DNA of 64,000 bases from Aporrectodea caliginosa (lineage: Eukaryota; Annelida; Clitellata; Crassiclitellata; Lumbricidae), in NCBI GenBank assembly GCA_020284085.1, contig JACEVL010000058.1:934501-998500 (forward strand), written 5' to 3'. The notes below the pieces were generated by a model. The model was not told the DNA's origin, ran no database searches, and worked only from the letters and a program-made list of their open reading frames with translations. Below, piece by piece: positions 9,972-21,900 of this stretch; positions within the stretch are counted from its first letter, which is position 1; the number at the start of each line of letters is the position of its first letter. The position numbers were made by a program, and so were the translations under genes.

Positions 9972-12900
9972 TTGTCATTCTTCCTCACACCACCTCGCAT
10001 CTATTTCAAACCTCACAGATTGTTTCCATCTCTACTTCTCCTCTTATGCGGTGACATCAGTTTGAACCCCGGGCCAGTCTCTGCAACCCACTCCAACCTG
10101 CATATCCCACTTCAACCCAGCACACACTCCTCACATCATGCAACCAGGTCTTCCAACAAGAAATTTCTTCTCCATTCCCTAAATATTCGGTCTCTCCTAA
10201 ATCCTAAAAACTCCATTGTCTTAAGCGATCTTGCCTCCTGCTCTCGTCCACCTGATCTAATTGCCCTCCAAGAAACCTGGATCTCCACTTCATCTTCTAG
10301 CGCTCATATAGCTGACTCCAAACCACCTGGCTACTCTCTCCAAAGTTTCCCTCGCTTAACCTCCTCTTCAAAGTCTACAAAAATCTCTGGTGGCGGCACT
10401 GACTTCCTGGTCCGTGAACCGGCTGTCGTCCTAAACACTTCTAGCCACACTTTCCGATCTTTCGAATGTTCATCCATAACCCTCCGACTTGCTTCAGATA
10501 TACTCACAGTCTTCAATATCTATCGTCCTCCTACATCGTCTGCCTACTCCTCCAAACCCTCTGTCTTTCTTGATGAATTTGGCTCTCTACTTTCACTCGC
10601 TGCTACTCACTGGCGACTTCAATATCCATGTTGACACTCCCTCTGACAAGCTTGCATCTGACTTCCTGAACCTCCTGTCATCAGTCAACCTCGTCCAACA
10701 TGTCGACTTCCCAACTCACGTCAAGAATCACACCCTCGACCTTCTCATCACTTCCGCTTCCTCCCTTCTATCTCCCAAGCTCTCACACTCTGTTCTCAAC
10801 ATCACTGATCATTACCTCATCATGGCCGACCTTGAAATTAAGCCTTTTGCTCGACCTCCTCCTTCTATTCATTCCTTCCGTCTCACCGGCTCCATTGACC
10901 GTCAAGCCTTCATCAAAGATATTCTCGACTCCCAGCTGATTCTCAACCCTCCGTCTTCCCTTGATGACCTTTTGTCCTGCTACAATTCAACACTCTCCGA
11001 CCTCCTTGATATTCATGCCCCACTCATCACCAAACGCAGCTCACAGAAAAGCAACCCTTGGTTCACTTCCTACCTCCAAGCTTTTAAATCTTTTCGCAGG
11101 AAACTTGAGCATATCTACCAGCGCTCCATCGATCCCACATCCAGAGCAAAAGCCCTCATCAACCTCAAATCAGCCACAAACAGATACCATAAACTCATCG
11201 CTGCTGCCAAAAAGAAATACTACTCTTCACTCATCCATTCCAGCTCCTCCAACCCTCGGCACCTTTGGAGAGCTGTTAACTCTCTTCTTCATCGCAAATC
11301 CTCCTCCCCGCTGCCAAGCTCCATTCCTTCCCCGTCTATCGCTGATACCTTCTGCTCATTCTTCTCGGACAAAATCTCATCCCTTCGCTTCACGCTACAG
11401 TCTCTTCTAGATTCACACTCCCCTAGCACTGATCCACTCCTCTCTCCAAACCCTACTCCTCCTGCCTCCCAGTCATCGCTCTCAATCCTCTCTCCCGCCT
11501 CTGAAACAGAAGTGTCACTCTTATTAAATTCTCTTCCCAACAAACAATGCGAACTAGATCCTATCCCCACCTCTCTTCTAAAAGACTGTGCCTCCGTACT
11601 CATTCCAGTAATCACTAAAATTATAAATCTCTCACTCTCTTCTGGCAACTTCCCAATGATCTTCAAGCAATCTCTTGTTACTCCTCTTCTGAAAAAATCA
11701 AATCTTGACAAGGAAAACCTATCTAATTACCGACCCATCTCCAACCTTTCCTTTCTATCTAAATTAACTGAACGAATTGTCCTTTCCAGGCTAAACGACT
11801 ACCTCTCTTCTAACTCACTCCTCAACCCCCACCAATCTGGCTTCACTAAACACCACTCCACAGAAACTCTACTCGCCTCTCTGTACAATAAACTGGTCTC
11901 TGCCGTCAGCCATCAGCAAGTCTCCTGCCTCTGTCTCCTCGACATCTCCGCCGCATTTGACACCATCGATCACAGCCTCCTTCTTCATCGACTATCATCT
12001 TGGTTTGGCGTCTCTGGCACTGCTCTATGTTGGTTCCAGTCCTACTTGTCTTCCAGATCCTTCTCCGTTAAAGCATCCAGTCACTGTTCGCAACCCCTCC
12101 CGCTCTGCTGTGGTGTCCCTCAAGGTTCCGTCCTGGGCCCACTGCTCTTCATTCTGTATACTACACCATTAAGCCATCTCATAAAATCCTCTTCTGTTGA
12201 CCACCATCTCTATGCAGACGACACCCAACTCTACATATCCTTCTCCCCAAGCTCTTTTTCCACTTCCATTGCAAAACTACTCAATGTGGTTAACCTAGTC
12301 TCTCAATGGATGTCGTCCAACCTGCTCTGCCTCGACCCTTCCAAAACAGAATTCATCATCCTCGGCCTTCCTGACCAAATCAGCCTTTTTCGGTTGTGGG
12401 ACCTTCCAGAATGACCTCCCGCTTAAGGTCCGCTCTTTACTTGTGAGCCAACCGGCAGGGTTCTACAAGTCCCTCAAGTCTTTTTCTTTAGTCGTGGCTG
12501 GGCCGGGAGCGCTTCTGAGTAGTTTCTGAGGCGCCTGAATGAATGAATGAATGAATGAAAATCAAGAAAATACCTGACCTTTCAATACACCTATCCACTA
12601 ACTCTTCATCTCTTACCTTCACCTCTGACGCCCCTGTCCGCAATCTTGGTGTTACTTTTGATTCACATCTCTCCTTCTCTAATCACATCTCCAACCTCTC
12701 GCGCTCCTGCTTCATGCACATTCGTGACCTCCGCCGCATTCGACCCATGCTCGACTTCAAAACTGCCTCCACCATTGCTACCTCCATTGTCCACTCAAAG
12801 CTCGACTATTGCAATTCCCTCTTTCTCAACCTTGAAGCCACACAACTAAAGCGTCTGCAGCTCATCCAAAACTCACTAGCCAGAGCCGTCACCAGAACGC

Positions 12901-13351
12901 CCAAGCATCATCACATCACTCCCATCCTCAAATCACTCCATTGGTTAAAAATCCCAGAGCGAATTCACTTCAAAGTCTTATCACTAACCTACAACACTCC
13001 CAGCCCAGATATCTCCGCGAACTGTTCACCATTCAGCCAACCCGTTCTACCCGATCATCCTCCGTTCTCACTTTTTCTAGACCCCCGGCCACAACTCATC
13101 TCAAGTTCTCCAACCGAGCAATATCCAACACTGCACCGCGTCTCTGGAACGATCTACCTCCTGAATTCCGCACTTTTTCGGTTCCTCAACCATCATCTCA
13201 AATCACCCACCATCATCCGCACCAGGCTCCTCTATCCATCACCCCCAAGGCTTTCCACTCGAAAGTAAAGTCTCTCCTTTTCAAGAACTCTTATCCTGAC
13301 CCATCTGATCCTGTACCTTCCAATCCTCGACCTAAAAGACACCCGCCTTAA
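9972..13351 (+). pseudogene. L2/CR1 LINE polyprotein (2A, endonuclease, RT), disrupted
   Basis: From the left: a hydrophobic leader running into LLCGDISLNPGP, a 2A-like skipping motif (consensus DxExNPGP, here Ser in place of Glu). An APE-type endonuclease follows, with LHSLNIRSL, IALQETW and, after a frame change, TGDFNIHVD. A linker with WxTSYL-like text leads to the reverse transcriptase with YRPISNL, LLDISAAFDTIDH, GVPQGSVLGPLLF and the catalytic YADDTQLY box. After the nested insertion come NLGVTFDSHLSFSNHI, HSKLDYCNSLF and TAPRLWNDLPPEFR of the thumb and C-terminus. The family's usual length of about 900-1,000 residues is represented almost end to end. Three disruptions make it non-autonomous. 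It is not part of the host gene. Confidence 0.88.
12383..12558 (+). mobile_element. 5'-truncated CR1-type LINE end inserted in the RT
   Basis: Flanked by a 6-bp direct repeat AAATCA (12,377-12,382 and 12,559-12,564). Removing the insert plus one repeat restores a continuous RT frame (LPDQ then IKKIP). The insert encodes a LINE C-terminal scrap, then AGTCGTGGCTGGGCCGGGAG, and ends in a tetranucleotide ATGA tail. The same end is seen at 21,290-21,345 and 41,200-41,305. Confidence 0.88.
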
Positions 13352-13516
13352 CATCTGCTGTGCCCTCTCTGATCCTCTGGAAACCGGACTCGGACCTCCC
13401 TCGGACTACTCTTTTGGACAACCCCTCTGACTAGACGCAGCGCTCGTGAATAAGCTGGTGCCCTGCGCTTGGCTTTTGAGTGGCGCTTTAGAAGTTTGGA
13501 GATTACGATTACGATT

Positions 13517-13845
13517 ACACACTCAGACTGCCATCCTTTTGGGATCAGGTTAACGAGTAACACAAGTTGACCGGTTTGAAGTGTATTGTCGTAAGGTTGT
13601 AGTCGTATTTACGCTGTAGTCAAAAGATACTCCGGACCTGCCTTACTTCGGACTATTTTCAACGCTATTAGACTAGTGATTTAATATTGTGCTGTTGTCA
13701 ATTCAGAGGTCGCGGGGTCAAATTCCCGCACAGACAGACACGCATCATTATTTCAGTTCCAACAGAGACCCCTATAGTGAGCTCAGCTACAAAGCGACTG
13801 CATATTTACATTTTTATCTGCCTGGGCTATTCAGATATTCAAAGG
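13517..13845. other. Spacer with tRNA-like box B
   Basis: No gene. A GGGGTCAAATTCCCGC segment at about 13,714 resembles the T-arm/box B of a tRNA-derived SINE. No box A or second copy was confirmed. Confidence 0.35.
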
Positions 13846-14600
13846 CCCGGATTAGTAGATCCTACCATGCTACGGGTCCAATGCTTTTTAGGAGCCAATA
13901 GAATGACGAGATATAAATAGCGTGACCTAGTTTGGTTTCAGCCGATAGTAAGTCTTGACCCTTGACAACCCCCTCAACTAGAGATAGTGGTCACTTTAAA
14001 CACCCATACATCACCGAAGGCTTTTTATTGATACCAAAGTTTTGTTGGTACGCCGAGGATGAGGTCATTAAATTATTAGTTCAAAACCCGCATCAGTTTA
14101 CTGCCGTTATACGGTGTCTTGGCATGGCATCATATTTTCAAATGACGACACTAACCCTAACCCTGACCCTAACCGACTCCCACGTCGCAGTATGATTAAG
14201 TCTTCGTACGGAGTTCGAGATCGGGTAATAAAACATTTAGAATCGGGATGCGTAGGTTTATCGCGACCTCAGTGTCGGTTCGGAGGCGTTGAGAGTTGGT
14301 TAGGGTAAGTTTAGGCGTCGTCAGGGTTGGTTAGGGTCAGGGTTAGGGTTAGTGTCGTCATTAGAAAACATGGCACCTTCCGCGCAACATGCCAAAGATA
14401 CCGTAAAACGCCTATAAACTTACGCACGCTGTACAGTGATACCAAATGTTCGCCCGAAATCGGACGGCATCCTCGGTAGCCATTTTATCTGACAGCAATT
14501 TCGGCGAAAGTATAAACTAGGTCACGCTATTTATAACTCGTCATTCTATTGGCTCCTAAAAAGCATTGGACCCGTAGCATGGTAGGATCTACTAATACGC
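13846..14600. mobile_element. Fold-back element with telomere-like core
   Basis: GATTAGTAGATCCTACCATG (13,850 onward) through GCGTGACCTAGTTT (about 13,933) is repeated as its reverse complement at about 14,510-14,597, nearly perfectly for about 80 bp. Weaker inverted similarity continues inward to CCCTAA-type repeats (14,146-14,176) facing TTAGGG-type repeats (14,303-14,352). Together they make a ~750-bp imperfect palindrome. No coding content. It may be a fold-back or MITE-type DNA element. Confidence 0.75.
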
Positions 14601-14692
14601 GGCCCGGATCATTGCACATAAAAAGCACCGGTCTTAAATCTTGTTTATCATAAGCATACTAGGCTGATTCACAGTAGTGATGCAAAAAGTAG

Positions 14693-15182
14693 GGTTATCC
14701 CGTAGTTTAGGTTGCTAAATTATTCTAATGTCTTCAATGCCGTCCTTGACGTTGGTAAGTAAGCACTCTACCTATGTCCATGATAACTATCATCAATCCT
14801 GCTTCCATTTCATGGAGAATTATTTTTAATCAATCCAGCTTCCATTTAATGAAAAAATGACCCAACTTCTATTTAACCAGCAAAATATTTTTCATCAATG
14901 GAACTTTTATTTAAGCAAAGAACTTATCTCATGGGTCCAGCTTCGACTTACGGAAACAATTATTTTAATTATTCCAGCTTCTATTGCATCAAAAACTTAG
15001 TTTAATCAATGCAGCTTCTTTTTACGGTAAAAATTATTTCGATCAATCCAACTTCTATTTAAAGACAGAAATAGTTTCATCAATCCCACTTCGAGTTTGT
15101 GAAACAATTTTTTTCCTCAATCCAGCTTCCGTTTCAATTTGACGATATAAAATAATTTAGCAACCTAAACTACGGGTTTACC
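14693..15182. mobile_element. 490-bp TIR element, 8-bp target duplication, internal tandem repeats
   Basis: Left end GGTTATCCCGTAGTTTAGG and right end read in reverse GGTAAACCCGTAGTTTAGG continue as perfect inverted repeats for 26 bases (CCCGTAG...AAATTATT). The direct repeat AAAAGTAG flanks both ends (14,685-14,692; 15,183-15,190). The interior is a degenerate ~60-bp array with core ATCAATCCAGCTTCYATTT (for example near 14,790, 14,830, 14,892, 15,003, 15,044, 15,090, 15,117). Non-autonomous. An 8-bp duplication fits hAT or Merlin-type elements; I cannot choose between them. Confidence 0.85.
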
Positions 15183-15196
15183 AAAAGTAGAAATAA

Positions 15197-15202
15197 TTTA
15201 TT
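15197..15202 (-). promoter_or_regulatory. Possible polyadenylation signal of the phosphatase gene
   Basis: AATAAA on the minus strand about 690 nt beyond the stop codon. It is the only exact hexamer I found on that strand between the stop and the TIR element. Use is unproven. Confidence 0.3.
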
Positions 15203-15893
15203 AAAAATTAATGCATAAAAACATGTATCAAAATCTTAAGATTCTCTTTTCTATACGTAACCCGTGCCAAATGGCCCTGCTGGTCCCCTCGGATAGGCCC
15301 TACTATCTGCCTGACCTTTCAGATTTTAAGCAGGAATCATACCTGACAAAACTCTTGCATCACCAATCTTGTGCTTCAGGGCCCGTGAATAGGTCCAAAG
15401 TTGATTTACTGAACTAAGTCTTTGGAGTGCAAATAAATGTGGAGTTTAAGAATTTGTCCTAGATTTTGCACTATACTGTGTACAATGGCTGTGGAAATAT
15501 ATAACATTTTACACACTGCATCTAGAAGAAGTAAACAACAACTGGTTCGACTATAACTCTTTTTCGACACAGTAAAACCAGATTTTGGAATAAATTATTT
15601 CCTGAACACAAATAAATGCAACTCAGTTAACAATAAATAAGAAAAACACACTAGTTCTGATAATAGCACATTGTTAATTACAGCTTACTGCTAAATATGG
15701 CATCACAAATAAATAAAAGCAGATGAAATGGTTCTCGCATATTAGACGTCTGAATAGAAATTTGCCAAAAATCTCTTGCATGAGAATTATCAGTCTTGCC
15801 GAAGCCATATGGCAAGATTGTTGATTGCTCTCACCAATCAGATTACCACCAATTAATTAAGCAGCCTGTCTTAAGCCAGTCATCGATATCTTG
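15203..15893 (-). other. Presumed 3' UTR of the phosphatase gene
   Basis: AT-rich sequence directly after the stop codon with no ORF of substance and no recognised repeat. The extent is inferred from the hexamer at 15,197. Confidence 0.4.
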
Positions 15894-15962
15894 CTAACTT
15901 GCATAATGATCAAACGACCCAAGGTATTCCAAGGCAGCACGATAACAGAAACCATATTGGTC
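15894..15962 (-). CDS. Lar: Lar exon 33: D2 C-terminus and stop
   Basis: The acceptor TTGTAG precedes GACCAATATGG; it encodes [22 protein letters not shown] and a TAG stop, the family's strongly conserved C-terminal tail ([12 protein letters not shown]). Starts in phase 0, matching the previous exon's ...MVQNE. It is separated from exon 32 by an intron holding the mariner element. Confidence 0.95.
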   Translation of the reverse strand, partial: DQYGFCYRAALEYLGSFDHYAS

Positions 15963-18900
15963 CTACAATAAAATATACAAATAATTGCCGTTACTCTCAG
16001 TAGTTTTTCATGACATTGGAAGCCTATATCCCAGCGAGAATGCCCATGAACATTTGATGGGATCCATATGGGAAACTTGTAAGGCTCATACAAGAATGTG
16101 GGTTCCACATAGGCCATTGGGCATGCTAGTCGATGATATAGATGATCACTTAGTTATTCCATGTGCATGGGTCGATAATGGGGTTTTTTCAGATGCAGAT
16201 ATACGAGGGTTGATCAATAAGTAATGAGAAAAACATTTTAGACAGCTTTTTTTGCAGAAGGTTTATTTACTAGCTTACTTATTTGGCAGAGTTTTTATTT
16301 TTAAATTGTCACGTGGGCCATTACTGTGGTTGCTAGGCAACTGCCGGAAGCCGTCTGCCCAGCGGCTGTTGTAAATAATGGATAAAAACGAGAAACGTGC
16401 GGTTATTAAATATTTGCATTTAAAAGGATTGACTCAAAATGAGATTGCAACGGACATGAAGAAGGTTTTAAGGGACAATGCCCCTTCACAGGCTACAGTC
16501 TATCGATGGGTAGCTGAATTTAATCGCGGTAGGCAATCAACTGAAGACGAGCACCGTTCTGGCCGCCCTATTGAGACCTGTACCAACGAAAACGTTCAAT
16601 TCGTCCAGGATCTGATACAGAAAGATCGGCGCGTTAATATTAGAAATGTAGCAGATTGTTTGAAGTTGTCGTGCGGCACAACCCATCATATTATTACAGA
16701 CATTTTGGGGTACAACAAGGTCTGTGCTCGATGGGTTCCACGAATGTTAACACATGAAAACAAGCGAGTCCGACTAACAACTTCTCGTGAAAATCTCGAC
16801 CTTTTTAGAGAAGACCAGGCAAAGTTTCTACGCAGATATGTCACTATGGATGAGACTTGGGCTCACCACTTTGATCCCGAGACAAAACTGCAGAGTATGG
16901 AGTGGAAGCACGTCGATTCCCCGACACCGGTCAAATTCCGCAAAATTGCATCAGCGGGTAAAGTTATGGCATCCGTATTTTGGGACAGTGAAGGTATTTT
17001 GATGATTGACTACTTGGAGCGTGGAAAGACTATCACGGGTGTCTACTATGCACAGTTAATCCGAAAACTTCGCGTGGCTATTAAGGAAAAACGTCGAGGG
17101 AAGTTGCGTCAAGGTATCGTGTTTCATCAGGACAATGCTCCAGCTCACACCTCGTCTGTTGCAATGACTGCAATTCGCGAGTGCGGCTTCGAACTGCTAC
17201 AACACCCACCCTATTCTCCAGACCTGGCACCGTCTGACCTCCATCTGTTTCGTTATCTGAAAGATTCGCTTCGCGGACAGAAATTTGACACTGATGAAAA
17301 TGTTATCCATGCCATAAATGACTGGTTTCAGGAGCTAGATAAAACTTTCTTCCTGGAGGGTGTAAAAGCACTTGAACATCGCTGGGAAAAATGTGTTGAG
17401 CTTCAGAAGACGATGTTGAAAAACTATAAAACAATTTTGGTCCAAATTTGCTGTCTAATATATTTTTCTCATTATTGATCAACCCTCGTATTTCCAGGAC
17501 TGTTGTTGGAAGTAACATGATAGGTTTGTTTGTAGATGTAGACAGAGACAGCAGTTATAGTCAATGTGCACTGTGCAATGTACAAAGGATGTTCATTAGA
17601 ATCACTCTGCCTAATGGCAAAACAGTAAGACACATGTTATGCTTAACTTCAGAACACGAGTACAGAAACTTACGGTTGACTTAAGGGTAGAAATTCAGCT
17701 CAAGGAAACCTAGAGAATCCAGATGAAACTACCCAGGTAGTGAAACTGAAAGCATTGTTAAGCCCACCATTTTTGCTGTTTTGACAATTTAAATATAAAA
17801 TGTTGCCTAAAGCTCATTTTTAAATGAATTGATCTAATGAAATCCTTCACCATCGCCTGTTTGAATGGGTGACATGCCCTTTAAAGTCCATGTATACAAA
17901 CCGTGCAGGCCGTATAATTCAAATTCCAGAATAAGTCACAATTGGTTAGCGACTGGTATCTTAATGCACAGACTTACCTTTTCACCTTGCATGCTCTAAC
18001 TCCAGACCAGTATAATGTACCATGAGCATTGCTGTCACACTAATTAAAATAAATTATCCATTACAATACAGTCTACCTCACCAAAGCAAACAGACCGAAA
18101 ACGTTCAGAATAACATGACTTACTTCATTTTGGACCATCGCTGGACGTTGTGTTCGCAGCATCTTAACAGTTTGGAACAAGTCTACAAGTCCTTCATATC
18201 TCATCCTCTCCAGAACAATACTCAACGCTATGAAGACACCAGTTCGACCAACTCCAACACTGAAGTAAATAAGTATGTCCAGGTAAAAGAACAAACAAGT
18301 TCCGCAGAACACACAAGTTTTGATTTGTGATTTTGTTTATTTTGATGTAATATTTAGCAGAACTGATTTACAATGTACCAATATTAGAACTAGCCTGTTT
18401 ATCATTTGTTATTTTGAACGAATTTTTATTTGTCGTGGAGATAATTTATTCCAAAATACTATTTATAAAACTCAAGTTATTCAACTGTAATTAATAGAAT
18501 CAAGAAATAATAGGCTTAGACTAACATAAACATAATTTGAGAAATCCTTGTATTATGGAAATAAAATGTTTCCAATAAGAGCCACAATATACCTTGAAAA
18601 AAACAAAATATAACAAAGTAAAAGAATTAGAGAGAACAACTGTTAATTATATCTACCAACCTGCAGTGTACAATGATTGGTCCATCTTGGCCAAACTGTT
18701 CTTTAGTCTTCTGGACATGTCCGATGAATTCAATAAAACCTTCGCCAGAGCTGGGGACTCCCTGATCCGGCCAGTCTGTGAACTGAAACTGCCTCACAAT
18801 GCGTGACTGCCCATCCTGAAAGCAAAATAACAAATAAGAAATACAAATGTATTTGCAACTGCCCTCCTTCTAACGTTCAGAAGTACATACACGATCACAT

Positions 18901-21900
18901 GACAGCATCAGTGGTGCTGAGCAACTGCTCAGGACTTGATCAAAGTCTCCACACAGTAACCACTCAGAGGAAGCTCAAAGATGTACTCTCTGTGTTGCCA
19001 GCTGAACGCTCTAACCAATGCGCTACAACGCCCTACCATACCTACCAACTCATACCAGACAACAATTACCTTACATATCAAAGTGTATCTAAAACTCCAC
19101 ATTTCTTTAACAACCAAAAAAGCAAGTTGTTGGCACCAGGTTATTCATCGATGCTCAATCAAAAACAAAATCATTCTGTGAGGCAGGTATGGGATTAAGT
19201 TTAGTATGAATTCAAATTCCAGACAACAGATAGGGAAACGGTCAGACAGCTATTGTGGATGGTGCCCGGATTCACAGCAATGAGAAAGATATAGAGGAGT
19301 CAGGATGTATGTATGCATGTATGAATCTACATATGCATATGTACGTTTTATATACTGTACTACATTTTAAGCATCTCTCCAAGATGCTGAGAACAACATA
19401 TCATAAGATATAAGATTTATGTAACATAGAATGGAGGGGTATTTATTCAGAACTGTATCTGTGTATAGATGCACGTATGTATGTATGTATTTAGATTTAT
19501 GTAACATAGGATGGAAACTATAGGTTGAGTAATTATTTATTCATTGAATGTTTATATTAACAGTTTCTACATATATATAGTCAAAAGAAAATACAACAGA
19601 AAAGTCTTCTTACCCTAGCATCTGTTACTTTAAATTCTCGGAGTATGTACAATGGCATGTTGTACTGTGCTACGGGATCCACAACAAAATACTGGTACCT
19701 CGCAGACCGTTCTTCCGGCCAGTACTGGTGGCACTTTTCCTGTTAAAAAAAATTTGATAACAATTAAATTTGAAATTAATATTACTTAAAATTGAATGTT
19801 ATTCATCGACTTAAGAAGTGCATTATGTAATATTTGGTCTTACTCAAGAAATCTAGTCTCACTCATGAAGTAGAATTTAAGTGTTGCTTGGTCACAAGCC
19901 ACTAAACAACTCATTATACTCACAAAGATAAACTAAGACTTGAAATAACATCTGAATCTAGGTAGCTCTCTGGAAAGAAATCCAAATAGCAATCAAATTT
20001 GACAGGGCACAATACAAACGAACGCAGTCCATTCCAATTACTGCAAGTCAACAGAATCCAGCATAAATTAAAGTAGCCTTTCCAACTCTAAACCAAACCT
20101 AACCAACTGCAAGCTTGCATCTGGTTAAGTTGAAATAGTCATAAACTAACAATGATGTCTAAAATATAATTTAGTCACTATTCATGCTGGAGTACCTCAG
20201 AATAGTTATTACTGCTAGAGGTGCTTTATAAGTATCCAAATACAATACAATTAATACAATATAATTTAACGATTTCTATAGAACTTTTAATGTGAATTTT
20301 TAGAACACTGACACAGCTCATGAATCAGAAAACTGCCTCAACAAACAGAGGTGAAATTTGTAGCAAGACTTACGCGATTCAGTTCCTTCAATCTGGTCAT
20401 CATTACAATTATCGTACAATTGTGTTCCCAAAGCATCCGCCAAAACTCTTCCGTCGTCTCCGCAAGTGGACCCTGGGTTGCTATGAACGCCCTTCGAAAT
20501 CGATAACCCTAAAAACCCAAATCTATCCATTAATTATAATAACTCAATTGGGAGAATTCATTCTGTATAGTTACTGTATAATTAAGCATAATTATGTATC
20601 ATCATCATGCAATCTGTTATATGAATTTCACCAACTCACTAAAACTTTAGTCAAACACAATACAGAATTTAAGTAGTTAATATGTCAAAAATTAACTAGG
20701 ACTTTATTTCTGTCTTCTGACACAGCTTCTATTTTCAATTATAGCACATAAAACTCCTCATAACAATATAGAATATTATATTATATATATATATTTATAA
20801 ATTACTTTAAAAGCGCATGCACTGTATTAGCAAAATGTTAACATACATCTACAAAGTTGGCATTTATGTAATCAGATCCATCGACGCCTCTGATTGGTTG
20901 CAGACAAACTCTTGTGGACTCAACTAAAACAAAATAGACAATGATTAACAAGATTGCAGTGTAGACCCAATCATGCTTGGTGGTTTGGAGCTAAAGTCAA
21001 CATGACTGCGTGTTATATGACCACAGGTTAAGACGACTACACTAAAACACAGTATTGTATGATTTACGTAGGTCTTAGTGTGGCTAGAAAGCTTGAGATA
21101 TACGCTGATGTGAAGGCATTTGTCCCTTTTGCCCGTACATCTATTAGGCAGAACCCCACCTTCTCTGTCGTTGACTCCTCACTCTGCAACAGAGTGACCT
21201 TGACCTTACGTTTGTTCCCCAGGGTCTACTCCGATATGTTCTATTCTAACCTCAAAACTTTTCTTTGTAGCTGTGTTGGGGTCGGGAGCTCTTCTGTGTA
21301 ATAGCCTTGAAGGGGTGCATATAAATGTAATGAATGAATGAATGAAATTGCACTGTACTCTGCTATCAGACGATTTTGTCCAACTACTTTGAAAGGACAC
21401 ATTGCACAGACAGACAGACAGACACACAGACAGAAACAAGGAACAGAGAGGGAGAAACAGTAAAGAAAAAAAAACACGGAGATAGAATACAGTCAGATAG
21501 ACAGGCATAAAATTCAACAAGATAAACACAGAAATAATCAATAAGGTAGTAGATACTCTCCATAAGAGAAACTCTAATCCTGTTAACCTCCTTAGCGTTT
21601 CATTTTCTCCCAGAAAAACGAGCCAAAAACGTTGCATTGTTTTACGTATGCATGTATATGCATGAATATACAGGTGTAGGTATATATGTGTATATGTAAA
21701 CATGCATAGCCATATATGCATACATTTACATATATACATATGTATATATGTACAAATACATGTATGAATTTACATATATATATAAAACGTATATATACAG
21801 ATATATGTATGTATGTATGTATGTATGTATATATATGTATGTAGTATATATGTACATATACATCTATGTGTGTAAATATATACATGTGTAGGTATAATTA

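Larger units (their letters stand above)
9836..13516 (+). mobile_element. L2/CR1-clade non-LTR retrotransposon, broken
   Basis: Carries a 2A-like leader, an endonuclease and a reverse transcriptase in one sense direction, and ends in a short GATTAC tandem tail (about 13,500-13,516), as L2/CR1 LINEs do. The left boundary is approximate. The reading frame is broken by a frame change near 10,600, by a nested 176-bp insertion at 12,383, and by another frame change near 12,990. Codon content is strikingly C/T-rich on the plus strand compared with the surrounding AT-rich DNA. Confidence 0.9.

Noticed and set aside
14146..14352. True chromosome end
   Set aside because: Telomere-like repeats are short, degenerate, in inverted orientation and flanked by ordinary sequence on both sides.
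16378..17478. Host SETMAR-like fusion gene
   Set aside because: The transposase lies between its own TIRs and TA duplication with no SET domain nearby; it is a plain mariner.
18022..18330. Plus-strand ORF over a Lar D2 exon
   Set aside because: Shadow of exon 32; no homology-like content on that strand.
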